The notes under the pieces were generated by a model, which saw nothing but the letters and a program-made list of their open reading frames with translations, was not told the origin of the DNA and searched no databases. A stretch of DNA of 64,000 nucleotides, from the NCBI GenBank assembly GCA_958450365.1, contig CAUEEP010000730.1, forward strand, positions 1,474,001 through 1,538,000, read 5' to 3'. Below are positions 1 to 18,100 of the stretch, in pieces. The position numbers and the translations under genes are program-made. This DNA comes from Mesorhabditis belari. Lineage: Eukaryota; Nematoda; Chromadorea; Rhabditida; Rhabditidae. How positions within the stretch are numbered: position 1 is the first letter of the stretch; each line of letters starts with the position of its first letter.

Positions 1-110
1 TCCCTCAAAGTGGCTTGAGCATCGAAACGTCTAAAAAGAGGCAGTTGAAGACAAAATAATATAGAAATCACCTCCGAGTGTTGAAGATTGTTGGCTCGAG
101 TTGGAAGGTC
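1..110 (-). pseudogene. Inverted fragment of an unidentified gene (two exon pieces)
   Basis: Read on the minus strand, this edge segment repeats the exon-intron-exon junction found on the plus strand at about 1555-1640. One exon ends in a codon run reading NTRR, a GT-AG intron of about 42 bp follows, and the next exon reads RFDAQA. The plus copy reads NTQRRFDAQA across the same junction. The two copies are about 90% identical over some 85 bp, including the intron, so they arose by inverted duplication. The copy runs off the window and its 5' part is cut off by the repeat at 115-502, so I call it a fragment. The gene family is not recognised. Confidence 0.5.
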
Positions 111-114
111 ACTC

Positions 115-502
115 GACGGTTTTGCTGTTTTAGAGTCATTTTTGCTAAAGGATTTATAAGATTATAAAAACAAAAACAAAATTAACAACGATCATTCCGC
201 CTTTTGAAGTAACTCGTAATCGATTACTCTGTAAAGTTTTACTAATGACTAGTAAATATTTACTAGTGCGCTCCAATGTATTTTTGCATTCTTTACTAGG
301 CTAATAAAAGGAAATACTAGACTAGTAATCGCAATTACTAGTCTAACCGGAACTTCGGTCCCACCCCTGCATGTGGTGAGAGCATTTTAATCGAAAGAGT
401 CTATAAGTCGAATAATGGTGTCTTTTTTGGCCATTTACCAGCACCATGACGCCAAAATACCATCCACGGAACTCTCTTCTTCTCCAAATTTTTGGGTTTA
501 GG
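115..502 (+). repeat. Direct duplication, copy A (about 388 bp)
   Basis: This segment is repeated almost identically at 2058-2447, with a few substitutions and small indels. It is rich in ACTAGT and TACTAG motifs in its middle and ends at the words ccaaatttttgggttta, after which the copies diverge. No reading frame of note. A short palindrome of about 20-bp arms around AGCTTTTGG (505-545) abuts its right end, and a piece of that palindrome recurs near 1793-1815. It is probably a dispersed repeat or transposon fragment. I see no target-site duplication that would settle its class. Confidence 0.85.
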
Positions 503-756
503 GATAGCTTTTGGATCAATCATTGTTGACCCAAAAGCTATCCCTCAGGCAATAAACAGAAAAAATGTGCAATTCCTGAAAAATGTGGTGTTAAATTCAG
601 AATTTAAATTGTCCCGAAATGTGTGATGGGGATGAAGCTCGCAATAATTTTCATATGAACCAAAATTTACATATAAAATCTCGTTAACTCTTATTAGACA
701 CGTCTATTTGCGACCGACTTAATTCTTGGCACTTTGTGGGTTGGGGAAGGGCGCCT

Positions 757-1240
757 ATATTTTTGATTTTTTTCACTTTTCTAGAGGTAATCGAGGATGC
801 TGAGCACGAATTTGATAGTTTTAGCATAGGTTTTCAACTGAAAAACCGACATTTCTACACGTTGAAAATTACACTTTTATTTACCTAGGCTATGGCTCCG
901 CACACCCGGAGACCTGACTGAGCACAGGCTATAGCCTGATTCACCCGGCTCCGTAACGACTCATCTGAGCCTCCTGGTCAGGTCTCCGGGTGTAAGGAAG
1001 GTCGGAGCTGGGTAAATCGGGCTATAGCCTGTGCCTAGTCGGGTCTCCGGGTGTGCGGGGCTATAGCCTAGGTAAATAGCAGTGACTAGAAAAAGTCGCA
1101 CAAACTTAATGTTGCATTTAGAGGGCAAAAAAGTGTAAATTTTTAACGTGTTGAACTGTCGGTTTTTCAGTTGAAAACCTATGCTAAAACTATCAAATTC
1201 GTGCTTAACGCCCTCGATTACCCCTAGAAAAGTGAAAAAA
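757..1240. repeat. Nested inverted repeat with GC-rich core
   Basis: The outer arms are about 757-885 and 1115-1240, complementary over more than 100 bp (for example ttttcaactgaaaaaccgac against gtcggtttttcagttgaaaa). Between them lies a GC-rich core at about 890-1075 in which the word acccggagacctgac occurs repeatedly in alternating orientation together with ctatagcc. The whole could fold into a long cruciform. It sits midway between the two inverted copies of the unidentified gene exons, so it is the centre of a larger palindrome spanning about 1-1640. Confidence 0.85.
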
Positions 1241-1361
1241 TGAAAAATATAGATGCCCTCCCAATCTACAAAGTACCTATTTCTTTCTTTCTTTTAATTT
1301 TGCATATAAATCAATTTAATTACAAATTTACAGTATCCTTTATCGAGTGGACAGCTTATAA

Positions 1362-1690
1362 ATGTCGCGTGAAAATCCACAAGAACGACAACAACGCAAG
1401 AGGCGCCATTCCATTCATACGTTTGTTAATTTTCACTGAATATTTATTTCTTTTTCATCTAGGACTCCATTGAGACGCCCGACTCATCCAGAAGTCTTCT
1501 CCGGCAACTCCATAGTTTCCTCCCCTAACTTTCCGACATTAGATACCGTTTCAACAAACTTCAACACTCAGAGGTGATTTCTATAGTATTTTGTCTTCAA
1601 CTACCTCTTTTTAGACGTTTCGATGCTCAAGCCGATCATGTCCCCAATCCTGCTCCAACAGTGCCAATTGTTGGACAGTTAGTTGTATTA
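1362..1690 (+). CDS. Possible gene or gene fragment, three exons, function unknown
   Basis: I do not recognise this gene. Three exons join in one open frame: 1362-1420 (starting MSRENPQERQQRKRR), 1463-1573 (containing PLRRPTHPEVFSGNS and PNFPTLDTV) and from 1616 (RFDAQADHVPNPAPTVPIVG). The introns are 42 bp each with GT-AG ends, the second ending in ctctttttag. The peptide is basic at its start and then Pro/Ser/Thr-rich, as in a disordered N-terminal region. No convincing continuation is found after about 1690, where repeats resume. An inverted copy of exons 2-3 lies at 1-110. It may be the N-terminal part of a host gene captured in a palindromic repeat, or a recently duplicated gene broken by insertions. 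Confidence 0.4.
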
Positions 1691-2057
1691 ATTATACGAT
1701 TCAGCCTTTTAATTTTTTAGATTAGCCGATCAAATGACTGGTGTTTTTGCTAAGGTGGAGTTATGTTTAATTAATTAAAGCAAGGCCACTAAGCTTTTGG
1801 GTCAACGATGATTGATAAAAGTAATAAAAAATTAACGGTCTAATGATCACAAAGAGCAAAATAGTTAATTTAACAAAAAAAAAGCATAGACAAAAAATGA
1901 AAAATATAGGCTCAATATTTGCTGGGGTGGGAAAAAAGTACGATTACGAGCCTAGTAAATCGGGGTGACTACTAATCTGGTAAATGAAATTACTAACCCA
2001 GTAAACTACTACTAGGCTAGCGATTTCATATACTAGACTAGTAAAACGCCGAATTTT

Positions 2058-2447
2058 GTGGACGGTTTTGCTGTTTTAGAGTCATTTTTGCTAAAGGATT
2101 TATAACATTATAACAACAAAAACAAAATTAACAACGATCATTCCTCCTTTTGAAGTAACTCGTAATCGATTACTAGTCGCTAGTAAAGTTTTACTAATGA
2201 CTAGTAAATATTTACTAGTGCGCTCCAATGTATTTTTGCATTCTTTACTAGGCTAATAAAAGGAAATACTAGACTAGTGCAATTACTAGTCTAACCGGAA
2301 CTTCGGTCCCACCCCTGCATGTGGTGAGAGCATTTTAATCGAAAGAGTCTATAAGTCGAATAATGGTGTCTTTTTTGGCCATTTACCAGCACCATGACGC
2401 CAAAATACCATCCACGGAACTCTCTTCTTCTCCAAATTTTTGGGTTT
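2058..2447 (+). repeat. Direct duplication, copy B (about 390 bp)
   Basis: Near-identical to 115-502, starting at gacggttttgctgttttag and ending at ccaaatttttgggttta. The two copies bracket the palindromic complex at 1-2057. Upstream of copy B (1930-2055) the DNA is again rich in TACTAG and ACTAGTAA words. The remaining stretch to 2707 is AT-rich, shows no gene and probably contains the 3' flank of gex-2. Confidence 0.85.
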
Positions 2448-2707
2448 ACGACCACATGCATTATTTATAGATCTAATCAGGTAAAAATCTTTATTTTGTT
2501 AAAGCAAGAAAAACCGCATTTCATTACAGAAAATAAATAAGAGTGTGAGATCAACATAGCAAAATGAATACCTAAATACAGCTCAAAGCACAAAAAACTC
2601 ACCAGAGGTTAGCACAATCGTTTTGGCAAAGGCATTTGTCATGTGTTAGTGAAAAGTATATAAATACCCAAAGAAATAAATTAGAATTCAAGTAAAAATA
2701 TTTACAA

Positions 2708-8284
<5,577 letters not shown>

Positions 8285-8565
8285 TCCAATGCTTCTTTTC
8301 GGTGTCGTTTTCGTGTAGAGTCTAAAATGACAAAATTAAAAATTAAAAAAGCCATTTTAAATAAAAAAAAGGAGATTCAAAAAAGATAAGAGAATCATTT
8401 GCTCCGGCAATCAAAACATGAATCGTTCAGAGTTTATCATCGAGAAGGACTACACAAGTGAACGCCCAATTCCACCCAACAATCCCCTCTTTGCTCTCTC
8501 TTACTAAATCTATGGGATAAGCGCTGGATGGGTGAATTGTTGTAGGGAAATTGATCTCATATTGA
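8285..8565. promoter_or_regulatory. Shared intergenic region between divergent gex-2 and sec-15
   Basis: This 281 bp gap separates the start codons of two divergent housekeeping-type genes, so both promoters must lie within or very close to it. It holds a pyrimidine-rich AG acceptor on the gex-2 side and a 29-codon plus-strand ATG frame (8418-8507) upstream of the sec-15 ATG that could act as an upstream ORF. No TATA box or binding site is claimed. Confidence 0.6.
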
Positions 8566-11500
8566 ATGGATTTGTTGTCTACGGATTCAGTGAAAGACAC
8601 CACTGGCGGGTGTTCGGATACCGCTTCGAATACGTACTATTCGGGTGAGTGATTGAAAAGCTGTTATGGTGAGTGAGTGAGTGACTATATGTTCTTTACC
8701 ACTTTTCTTATAAATTAAAATATTAACAATTGCATTTGTATTAATTAAATTTGCATTCAAATCGGTTTAACCGTCGTTCTTTCAAAGAAGAACCTTTTGG
8801 TTTGACTTGTGACTTGGTTTGACTTGCAATTTTTAAACCTAGAAATGAAATAGAGACCTTTCCAGGCCCCGAGATCAATGCTGAACAAGAGTTTTTCCTC
8901 TATGAGCTGGAAACTACTGACTCAGGGAGTATTGGATTGGTTCTCCGGTAAATGATAAGCAATAAAATTTAACAAACGAAACCATTTAGAGCAATTTACG
9001 ATTGTGGTGATGTGAAGAAATTCTCGCGAGCCTTAGAGCATCGGATACACATTTATGATAGGAGTATTCAAAATGTGAGTGAATTAGGCCGAACAAGAGG
9101 GTTTTGGTGCCCAAATCAATCAAGAATCGATTCTTTGCCCCATCAAGATCAATGTAAATCACAAAATTTTTACCTCTAAACATTTCCAGGTGTGCTCTCA
9201 TCACTATCAAAGTTTTGTCGTCTCAATGAAACAACTCATGCAATTGCAGGATCGATCTGAAGATATTAAAGTTTGTTTCGAAAAAAACAACGATAAGATT
9301 TGAGAGAAATTCTAGAAAGATTTCATCGCGATCGACTCGAAAATCCAGGCGGCCAGTCAAGATTTGAAAGAGAAAAGCGCCGATGTCGTCAAATATAGAA
9401 AATTGACAAAGGTTTGAGGAAAAAGTTCTACAATTACAATACGAATAAGCTTGTATTGGATGTAAAACTTTTAAGCTTTTAAAATTTAATTGCAGAACGC
9501 AACTACGGCCATCGATCAGATCTCGCTTTGTTTGCCCGCTTTGGAGAACTACGCGAAACTGTTGAGTCTGATGGAACAGAAAAAGTGAGTCTTATTAAAG
9601 TTTACTAACTTTAGATTACTATTTACAAATAAATATCGAAAAATTTAGATACTATCAAGCTTTGAAAGTCCTCGAAGAGCTCGAGCATACTCATTTGGCG
9701 TTGGTAGAGAAATATCGTTTCACTCAACTTTTCGCCAACAGCCTTGCCCCGATTCGAAAGCAAATCAAACAGAATGCAAAGAGAAAATATTATATTTTTT
9801 TAAAAATTCGATTCTAGGCATATAGTGAATTCAAGGACTTCCTGGAAAACATCAAAAAAGTCGCAGCGAAAATTGGGAGACATGCAAGCAAATGTGTAAG
9901 AGTTGAGAACCAAAACTAAACTAGGAATTCGGAAAAAGCAGTTCTCTATTAACTGAAGAGTATTTAGACAGCCGAACAGCACTCATTTGGGGCATCTGAA
10001 GCTGAAAGAGCCCGTTTATTGCAAGAGGAATCGAGAAAAAGAGCCGACGATGTACAGGTGATTGAAAACATCTTTCGAGTTACTTGCACAGAAGTATTTG
10101 TTACCAGAACAATGGAACCAGAGTGTTAACAAGTTAAACAAGATCACGTCAAACTTTCAGGTCACTGTCTCATCCGACGGAAGTCTCATCAAGAAGAAAG
10201 TCACCCCAACACCCCGATCGAGCAAAAAAGACGACGATTTTCTTGTAGGCACAATCTTCTACAACTACAAAAACTTCTACAAGAAAATTTTTAGGGTGAC
10301 GAATCAATCTCAGCTCAAGATATTCAAGATTTCACTCCAATTCATCGCTGCTTTCAAATATTTAATGTACTTGGAGCAAAAGATGAATTCGAGAGGTGAA
10401 AAGGAAAAAAAAGACTATTCAACAACATTCAAATTTTAGATATTATCGTGAACAGAGAACGGAACAGTGCAAATTGGTTAGTCTCCAATCGGGAAAGGTT
10501 TGTGGAAATGATGAGGATGAAAGGGGGAATCATTTAGAAAGCTTCTCTTCGTCATTACGTTGAGTATCTGGATGAAGTGATCGGGTTCTTTGTGATTGAG
10601 GATCGAATTTTGGACACCGAACCGTCATTGGGTGAGTGTCCGAGAGTAGCTTCAAGTCAGATCCATCATCGGCCTCAATCAAACTTTGTTTAGTTGACTC
10701 AAATCGATAGTATATCTTCAATTCCATAACCTAAACGTTTGTAACTTTGGTTAATTGATGAATTTGCTAATTTTCAATGAAAGTACAAAAAGGAATGAAA
10801 AGACGGACAGCCTAATAGACAACTTTTTTTGAACTGAACGATTAACTTCACCTTTCAGGCACCACCGCTCACAAAGAGGCTCTCTGGGAAGACTCGTTGA
10901 AGAAAGTGATCACCACGATGAATAATGGATTTGTGAGTTTTGAAAACACAAAACTATAGTCCTTGATTGTATTCAAATGTATTCAATTTTAGGGTTTATC
11001 TCTGGAAGTCGAGTCGATGTTGCGAATGAAAAAAGTGGTTCTCCTCTTTGCGATCACGATGAAATCCTATGGCTACAGCATCGCCCCACTGTACAGTCTA
11101 CTGCAGAATTTTAGGTAGTAGCAAAAACTAAAACCTTTTATAGAAAATCCTTTCAGAGATCAATATAGTGCTGTGCTTTTAAAAGAGTATCAAGACCAAT
11201 TCACGAAAGGACTCGACTCGGATACGTACAGGTGGCTGAATTGAATAATAGACGGCAAATACTTGCTTAAAAATTTGATAAAATGAAATCATTTACATTC
11301 AGTCCTGTCACCGCCGAAAACGAGGATCAATTCAAATCGATCGTTCGACAATTCCCCTTCTACAAGAGAAGCATCGAACAGGTTCAAACTTTACGGGAGA
11401 CAAATCTTTGAACTTTTATCCATTTCAGGAACAATTTCCTCGTAAATTCCCATTCTCTCGTTTCGTCATCACCGTTTATAGCTTTGTGAGTGAAGGGGAG

Positions 11501-13979
11501 ATTCTCTGATGAGATTCGTTTAGGCAAAATCGTATTTGAACGCGATCATGAAATTCTTGGAGCATTTACAAATGAAACATTCGGATATCGATGATACATT
11601 GAGAAGGTAAGAAAGATTGACCTTTGATCAGCTTTGCCTAAACAAACATATGAACTTTGACTCAGAAGTAAACTGTAGATAAACATTTTAGCATTTGTAG
11701 GTTAACTGAATAGCTTTCTATACTTTTTATGATCTGTTTTTTGAAATTTTAGTTAATTAAGAAATGAATTAAGCAATGAATTAAGAAATGAACTAAGCAA
11801 TGAACTAAGCAATGAATTAAGCAATGAACTAAGCAATGAACTAAGCAATGAACTAAGCAATGAACTAAGCAATGAACTAAGCAATGAATTAAGAAATGAA
11901 TTAAGAAATGAATTAAGCAATGAGTTAAGCATTCAGTAAAACCAAAGAAAAATATCATTGCATTCAGACACGCAAATATTCTAATCAAACGATGGAGTGA
12001 AATTCTTAAACAGTATGTGACGGTGAACAAGAATTTGGTGAAGGTTTGATTTGACGTAAAATAAGACGATTTTTATTAGAGTTTATAGTTAATTCAAATC
12101 ACGATCAACATTGGTTATTTGGAGAAAAGTTGTGAGAGTCTCGGGGGTTTTATTACAAAATTGACAAATGGAGGAGAAATGTCAGCAACATCCACGGGAT
12201 ATCAGGTATAGGATAATCAAAAGAAAAATCTCAATTTTCATTTAACTTTGGACATATTTTGCCTAACTAATACGTTAATTTGAGGTTCCCCTTTTGGAGC
12301 GAGATTTTCGTGATGCGCGATCTGAGGTCGAGCAACGAATTGAGGAGAGTTTAACGGAGAAAGTCGACGAGTTCTTAGAGCTTGGTATGAGATTTGAACA
12401 CAAGATGATTGTAGATGATTGTAGATTACTTGAACACAAGATGATTGTGGATTACTGTCTACTTTTGCTATCAACAACTAGCTCTGGCAAGCTTGATCTG
12501 GCAAGCTTGATCTGGCAAGCTTGATCTGGCAAGCTTGATCTGGCAAGCGATCTGGCAAGCTACTGGCAAGCTGATCTGCAAGCTTGATCTGGCAAGCTTG
12601 ATCTGGCAAGCTTGATCTGGCAAGCTTGATCTGGCAAGCTTGATCTGGCAAGCTTGATCTGGCAAGCTTGATCTGGCAAGCTTGATCTGGCAAGCTTGAT
12701 CTGGCAAGCTTGATCTGGCAAGCTTGATCAACTCACATAATCACATAGTACTCCAGTTCCATTACCAGACTCAAAATGTAGTAGGTCTTGAATCTGGTAG
12801 CATTAGCCGGCTGACTAGTGCCAGATTTATGGAATAAGTGGATAGATCTAGTGCCAGATCTATTTTACAGTAATTCCTGATCAGATAATGTTAGATGTTG
12901 TCCACGTTTACTCGCTAAACATTTACTTGCTGATTATTGCAGCTCGTTACGACTGGGAGCTCCCCTCGTCAGCCGGACATGCCTCCGAATTCATCACCGA
13001 TCTCCTCTCTTTTCTCACCACGACTTTCGTCTCATTCACCGAATTGCCGAGCGCTCTGGCTAGACATATTTGCACACAGGTTTGATTAGAATTAAAACAA
13101 AAACAACACCTCATTTAGACCTGTAAACACATTACCCAACGCTTGTCGGAGATGTTGTTAGCACCGGATGTGAAATATCTCAGCCAAGGTGAGGAAAGAA
13201 ACCGAATGAGATCTGAAAATTCAATATTCAGGAGCTTTGGAGCAACTATCGTTGGATGTGATGCAATGTGAGCTTTTCGCAGAGAGATCATCGATTGCCG
13301 GACTTGAGAAGGGAGCTCTCCCTGTCACTTTTGCTCATTTAAGGTCTGTAACAGGCAAGATTTTTGAACTTAAAGGTATAACAATAATGTTATCTTTTGA
13401 TATAGTTCTAAAGAGGACTTTAAGTGCTTTCAAATGGTATAAAATAGAATTTAATTGGACCACAGAACCCAAAAAGAATCAAGAGACAAAAGGCTTAGAT
13501 GTCATTAAATGTCAAAAGACTTAAATGTCATTGTCATCGCATTATTCTCTCAGTTTAGCTGCTGTTTGCGTAGAAAATGGTTCAACAAGTGTATTCAATA
13601 GTTGTAATATGGTTCAACAAGTGAACAATGATCAATAGTTGTAATATAAACTTACATTTGTAGACAACTCTTGAACTTGGTCTTGGAATCGGACTGGCCG
13701 ACGTACATTGCCGACTTTGGCCGTCCCACATCGAAATACGCTCGAGTACAGCCAGCAAATGCGATTCTCATCCTCGAAAAGTGAGCCTAACCTTTAAAAC
13801 TTTCAACTTTCAACCAATGTTAGCTTTTTTTCTCTAAATTAATCTCAATTTTAAAACGATTTTGCAGAATGATCGAATCCGAGAAGAAAAGCGCTGGTTT
13901 CTTCAATTTTAACAAAGGCGATCGACGGAAATTCTACGATTCTCTCATCAAACAATTACAACAGAAAATGGCACAATGA
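8566..13979 (+). CDS. sec-15: Sec15/EXOC6, exocyst complex subunit
   Basis: Ortholog of exocyst component Sec15 (EXOC6), which binds Rab GTPases on secretory vesicles and helps tether them to the plasma membrane. The ATG at 8566 (MDLLSTDSVKDTT) is chosen because the frame runs through exon 2 (GPEINAEQEFFLYELETTD, from 8866) and exon 3 (AIYDCGDVKKFSRALEHRI). Then come the N-terminal coiled-coil exons (CSHHYQSFVVSMKQLMQLQ near 9195) and the typical Sec15 block SAQDIQDFTPIHRCFQIFN near 10310. The C-terminal helical domain includes ESDWPTYIADFGRPTSKYAR near 13690 and ends FYDSLIKQLQQKMAQ, stop at 13977-13979. About 20 exons. Introns near 11750 and 12480 are expanded by minisatellites. A polyadenylation hexamer AATAAA lies at 14105. 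No break in the frame was noticed. Confidence 0.93.
11752..11935 (+). repeat. 12-bp minisatellite in a sec-15 intron
   Basis: About 15 tandem copies of a 12-bp unit, aactaagcaatg, with variants (gaattaagaaatg at both edges). It lies wholly within the intron between the exons encoding HSDIDDTLRR and HANILIKRW, so it does not alter the protein. The unit length is a multiple of three, which creates a spurious long reading frame on the minus strand. Confidence 0.95.
12478..12730 (+). repeat. 14-bp minisatellite in a sec-15 intron
   Basis: About 17 copies of the 14-bp unit ctggcaagcttgat; most carry an AAGCTT site. Three shortened units occur near 12540-12580. It lies between the exon ending EKVDEFLELG (near 12385) and the exon beginning RYDWELPSSAGHAS (near 12945). 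The near-perfect identity of the units suggests recent expansion. Degenerate words such as gccagatct follow to about 12870. Confidence 0.95.
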
Positions 13980-14635
13980 GAAAACTTAATCTATTTGCTT
14001 TGCTAAATATTTATTTCTGAGCTTTTCTGTGATTCTACATATGAATTGAAATGCCAATCAATCAGCCTTCATACCAAAATTTCTTGATTTCTTGATTTTG
14101 AAAAAATAAACGATATAAAATTGAGAAGGAAAAACGGAAAAGGCAAGCTGACTTTGAAAACTAGACAAACTGACTTGCGGAAAGACAAACTGACTTAGTT
14201 CCTTTATCATTTTTTTGATATTATAAGTTCCATCAGGAATTACTTATCCCGACTGATTGACCCATTTTTCTGGATTTTCGATGCATAAGAGTTTATAAGA
14301 ATTGCAACTAATCAAAACAAATATCACAATAAATATTGTGAATCACAGAGCCAAGACATGCCCTAACTTTTAAGTATCAATTTCCATTGCTTTCAAATTT
14401 CTTTCTTCACTACCCTAGCTTATTGGTTGTTTAGATGGAAAAATAGCAAAAGCTCATTGATTAAACTGTTTGTTTGGGGATTCAATAAATCTTGAGGCCA
14501 AGTGGAGGCTGTGTGTTTATATAGTGAAAGGCGCTCTTGCCCCCTCCCCTCTATCCGATCTTGGGTGTCCCAGTCGCTCTCCACTGCCTCCTAATCTTTG
14601 TCTTTTCTTAATCGCCATAAATTGACGATATTGTT

Positions 14636-15163
14636 ATTGATTGCCACATATCATCTGGGAATTGTTTTGCGTTTTCTAAAATTGTAACTATTGTAACGGT
14701 CGTATTAGTCAGTTCTCATTAGAGCTCAATTGTTGAGCTCTCAATTGTTATCCTTTCATCGGGCTGATCGCTTATAAAATGGCAGTTTGATTAAAGTAGT
14801 TCTAAAAAAGGATTTAGTTAAAACAGAGTCAGAATAGAAGTTCAAAGTTCAAAACAACACCATCAAATGTCTCAAATCCAAAAAAAATCAGTTAACCAAC
14901 ACTCGACACACATTTTAAACGCTAATTTTATCTATAAATATTAATTTTTTTGACTGTTTTACTGTTTTACCCATCATGTAGCCAAGAAAAAAGGATTTTT
15001 TTTGGTATAAAACATGAATCAGTTTGCTTTTTTGCATTGTGAGGATTGCTGTTTTGAGCATTTTCTTTTCTTACGCTGTTTTAACTACATACCCTAAGAT
15101 GTGTGTTGAAAATATCGACTTATGAAATATGAAAAGTTCCCAGATGATATGTGGCAATCAACT
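14636..15163. repeat. Possible MITE with about 24-bp terminal inverted repeats
   Basis: The word attgccacatatcatctggg at 14638 returns in reverse complement at about 15141 (cccagatgatatgtggcaat). The 480 bp between them are AT-rich and non-coding. Flanking bases do not show a clear target-site duplication, so the class is not assigned. Confidence 0.55.
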
Positions 15164-18100
15164 TATACTGTATCCTTTACATCCTTTACAAGCCTTTACC
15201 TTTACATCAAACCCTTTTCAAATCAATAACAATTGTCATAGACAATCAATAACAATTTATCAATTCCCATTCACCGAAATACGATTAATCTTTTGCATGT
15301 GAATTGCCGGCAATGAGTCACTGATGCGGGAGAAAGAGGGAATGATCCTTTGGAGAAGGTGATAAATTGATCGATATTTGGAGGGAAAGGGCCATACCAT
15401 TTCTCGAGAATTGGATTCTTTCTTCCTCTTTCTTTCAATCAATGATCATTCTTTGTTTATTATCTCTTCTCTTTTCTCCATTTCTTGCCATCTTTTCCTC
15501 TGTCACTTTTGATGATCTGCTATTCCTGAAAGGTTTTTTGGGCTGATTTACGGCCAATTGTTTTATTGGTTAAACTGAGACCAGAATTTTTTGGTTGCTA
15601 TGAATAGATTGGGACAATTCATTGCTCGAACTTTGGACCTAAGTTCATTCAATCTCAACTACTGAATTTTCAAATGTATGCCTTTTAGTGTAAAAACCAC
15701 ATAAAAACCATTGTAAAGAATCGGATACGCTTTTTATTTTGTAATATTGAATTATTAAACAGCTTTTCAACTACAAGATAAATTTCTCTGGGAAAACTTG
15801 AAAATCAAAGCCTTTAAGTGATCGTGATCGTTACTTTTTAAATAAAATCGGGGAAACGAGTAAAAAAAATTGTTAAGTGGGGGGCAATATCGGCGGTGAG
15901 GAGAAGGGTAAAGGGGATAGTATGATTTTGAAAGGACATAGTGAAAGGAACGGATAAAGAGGTGAGGGAATTGAGGTAAAAGAATAACAGGGTGTAGTGG
16001 GAGAGATAGAGGGAACAACAAGGGGTAGAGGGACGGGGATCCCCCTCTCCTTTCCTCTATCTGGACGTGACTCTCCCCCTCCTCCCTCCAATTCGCAGTG
16101 ACCGGCTTGCACGCTCCATCCTCTCCTTTACCCCTTCTCCTTCAATTCACCACTCTTGCTTTTCTTCTTTTCTGTTAGAAGGATGGGTAAAACGAAGAAC
16201 TCCTTTCTCCTTCCTCGATCCTCTTGTTCCCCTTTCCGATGTTTTGACCAGTTTCATGCACCCCCCTTTTTCTACTCGATTTCACATGTCCACTGATTGA
16301 TTGCTACATTTTGCAAGTTCAATTCTCTATCAAAACTCTGTTTTGAAAAGGATTCTCATTTTAAAAAAGCTTACTATTGAATATTTGCCATTCCAGAGGG
16401 CATCTGGGAAAGTCTATTGAAACGGTTGATTCTATTGAATTGAGTCTATTGAGTCGATTGGATTTGATAAAGAACACAATGATACTTTGATTAAAAATCA
16501 CCTTAAGCATCACTTCAGTATTCATTAGTGCCTTTTTTGCAAACATATTCAAACACCTTGCTCAGCTCATTTGCTTGTCAATTACAGTTTTTCGTTTCCG
16601 ATATCAAATTCGACTGCATCGATCTAGGAAATTAGGATCTAGGATCTAGGAAATTATTCATCAAAGCTATCAAAGCTGATCTTTTTTCTGCTTCTTATAC
16701 AAAAAGTTTAGAGTTTTCACATTTCGAACATTGATGATTACCACATCTAACACTGATTTTCCTTTTATCAAACGGAAATCGTTACTCAAAACTTCAGTCT
16801 ATCCCAATCATTCTTCATCTCACCCATTTTTTGACTGTTTGACAGACTGAGTCATATTTTTTTAGAGCTTTTGTAAGAGTTGAAAAGAGTCTGTTGTTTT
16901 TCCCTTTCCTATTTTTCTTTTCTTTTCACCCATTCATACTCATTGAGTGTTTACATTGACATTCCCTTTCCCCCTTTCATTATCTCTTTTGTTTTTCGTA
17001 ACTCCTTGCGCCTCTTCTCGACTTCGACTTCTTTACAATTTTGTTCTGACTACGACATTTCCTGTGACCCAAAAGCCTTGTTTTTGGCTTCTTATCATTT
17101 ATAAGCATTGAAGAACGGAGTTGAGGGTTTCAAATTTGAATGCTGGTTTTACCTCTAGCTTCTTCCAGAGACTTGTAGTTTATTTTGTTTATGTGTAAAG
17201 CAAAAGAACTTTTAAATGAGTTGAGCAGATATTGCAGCCAAGAAATAACTAAGCCAGTCAAGATTAAAAAGGACACACATTGGCTATTTTTCTATGTACT
17301 GTAATCTGTAAGCTTACTTTAGCACTAAACCAAAGAGAGCTATCAAATCCTTTATCAAATTGTCAAATTGTCAAATGTCAAAGTTTTCTTTTGTTATTTA
17401 GGCTCAAGTGAAATTGAAATTGCTTCAAAATCATTCTCTAATCATTATTTAAATCAACATTTTGAAGATTTTTTTGAGAGAAAATGAGACTTTTTAAGGG
17501 AAATAGACAGATGTTAGAGAAGAGATTTTGAAGGGGGAAAAGAGAGAAAGATGGGCATCTTTTCCCTTTTCTTCTTCCCTTTTTGTCGTGTTGTTGTTTG
17601 TATCCGATATGCCCATCGAAAGAAACGAAATGTTTACACTCTTGTCCTATATTTATTTTTTTCTTCCTTATGATCGCCTTTGTGATTCCCGAAATTTTGG
17701 TATGGGAAATTTCGAGGGAATCACAAAAATTGTTTACGTTTTCTCTTTTCCCCACGATTTCAAAATTGTGGCTTCAAATTCTTTTTTTGGGAAGATTGTT
17801 GTGGGCTTTTCAGTGTTCTTTTCAGTGATCTTTTCCACAAATTAGCCTTTTCAAGAAATCCCAAGGCATCATAGTTTGGATAAAATCTTCATTAACAATC
17901 GTAGAAAATCTTTTGAACAAATTAGTGACCAGTATTGAAGTCAGAAAAGTTTACTCATTTTTCTAAACACTCCAGATTTCCAAATTGTTTTTGGTTGAAA
18001 GAAACTCGTTTCCCATCGGCCCGATTTCTGGGTTTGCCCCTTTTCTCTTTCAAAGGATGACACATTCCTCGTTTCTTTCCTTTTCCTTTTTTTCCATGAC

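Noticed and set aside
8418..8507. Start of sec-15 at the upstream ATG (MNRSEFIIEKDY)
   Set aside because: This frame stops after 29 codons and cannot be joined to exon 2. The ATG at 8566 reads straight into conserved Sec15 sequence.
11749..12030. Open frame with HCLVHCLVH repeats
   Set aside because: Translation of the 12-bp intronic minisatellite of sec-15, opposite to the gene.
12471..12731. Open frames with ACQIKLARSS repeats; also considered as a CRISPR-like array
   Set aside because: A 14-bp tandem minisatellite with no unique spacers in a eukaryotic intron. Not a CRISPR array and not a gene.
15767..16300. Several overlapping Pro/Ser/Phe-rich open frames
   Set aside because: Pyrimidine-rich low-complexity DNA is open on both strands. 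There are no domains and no coherent splice structure.
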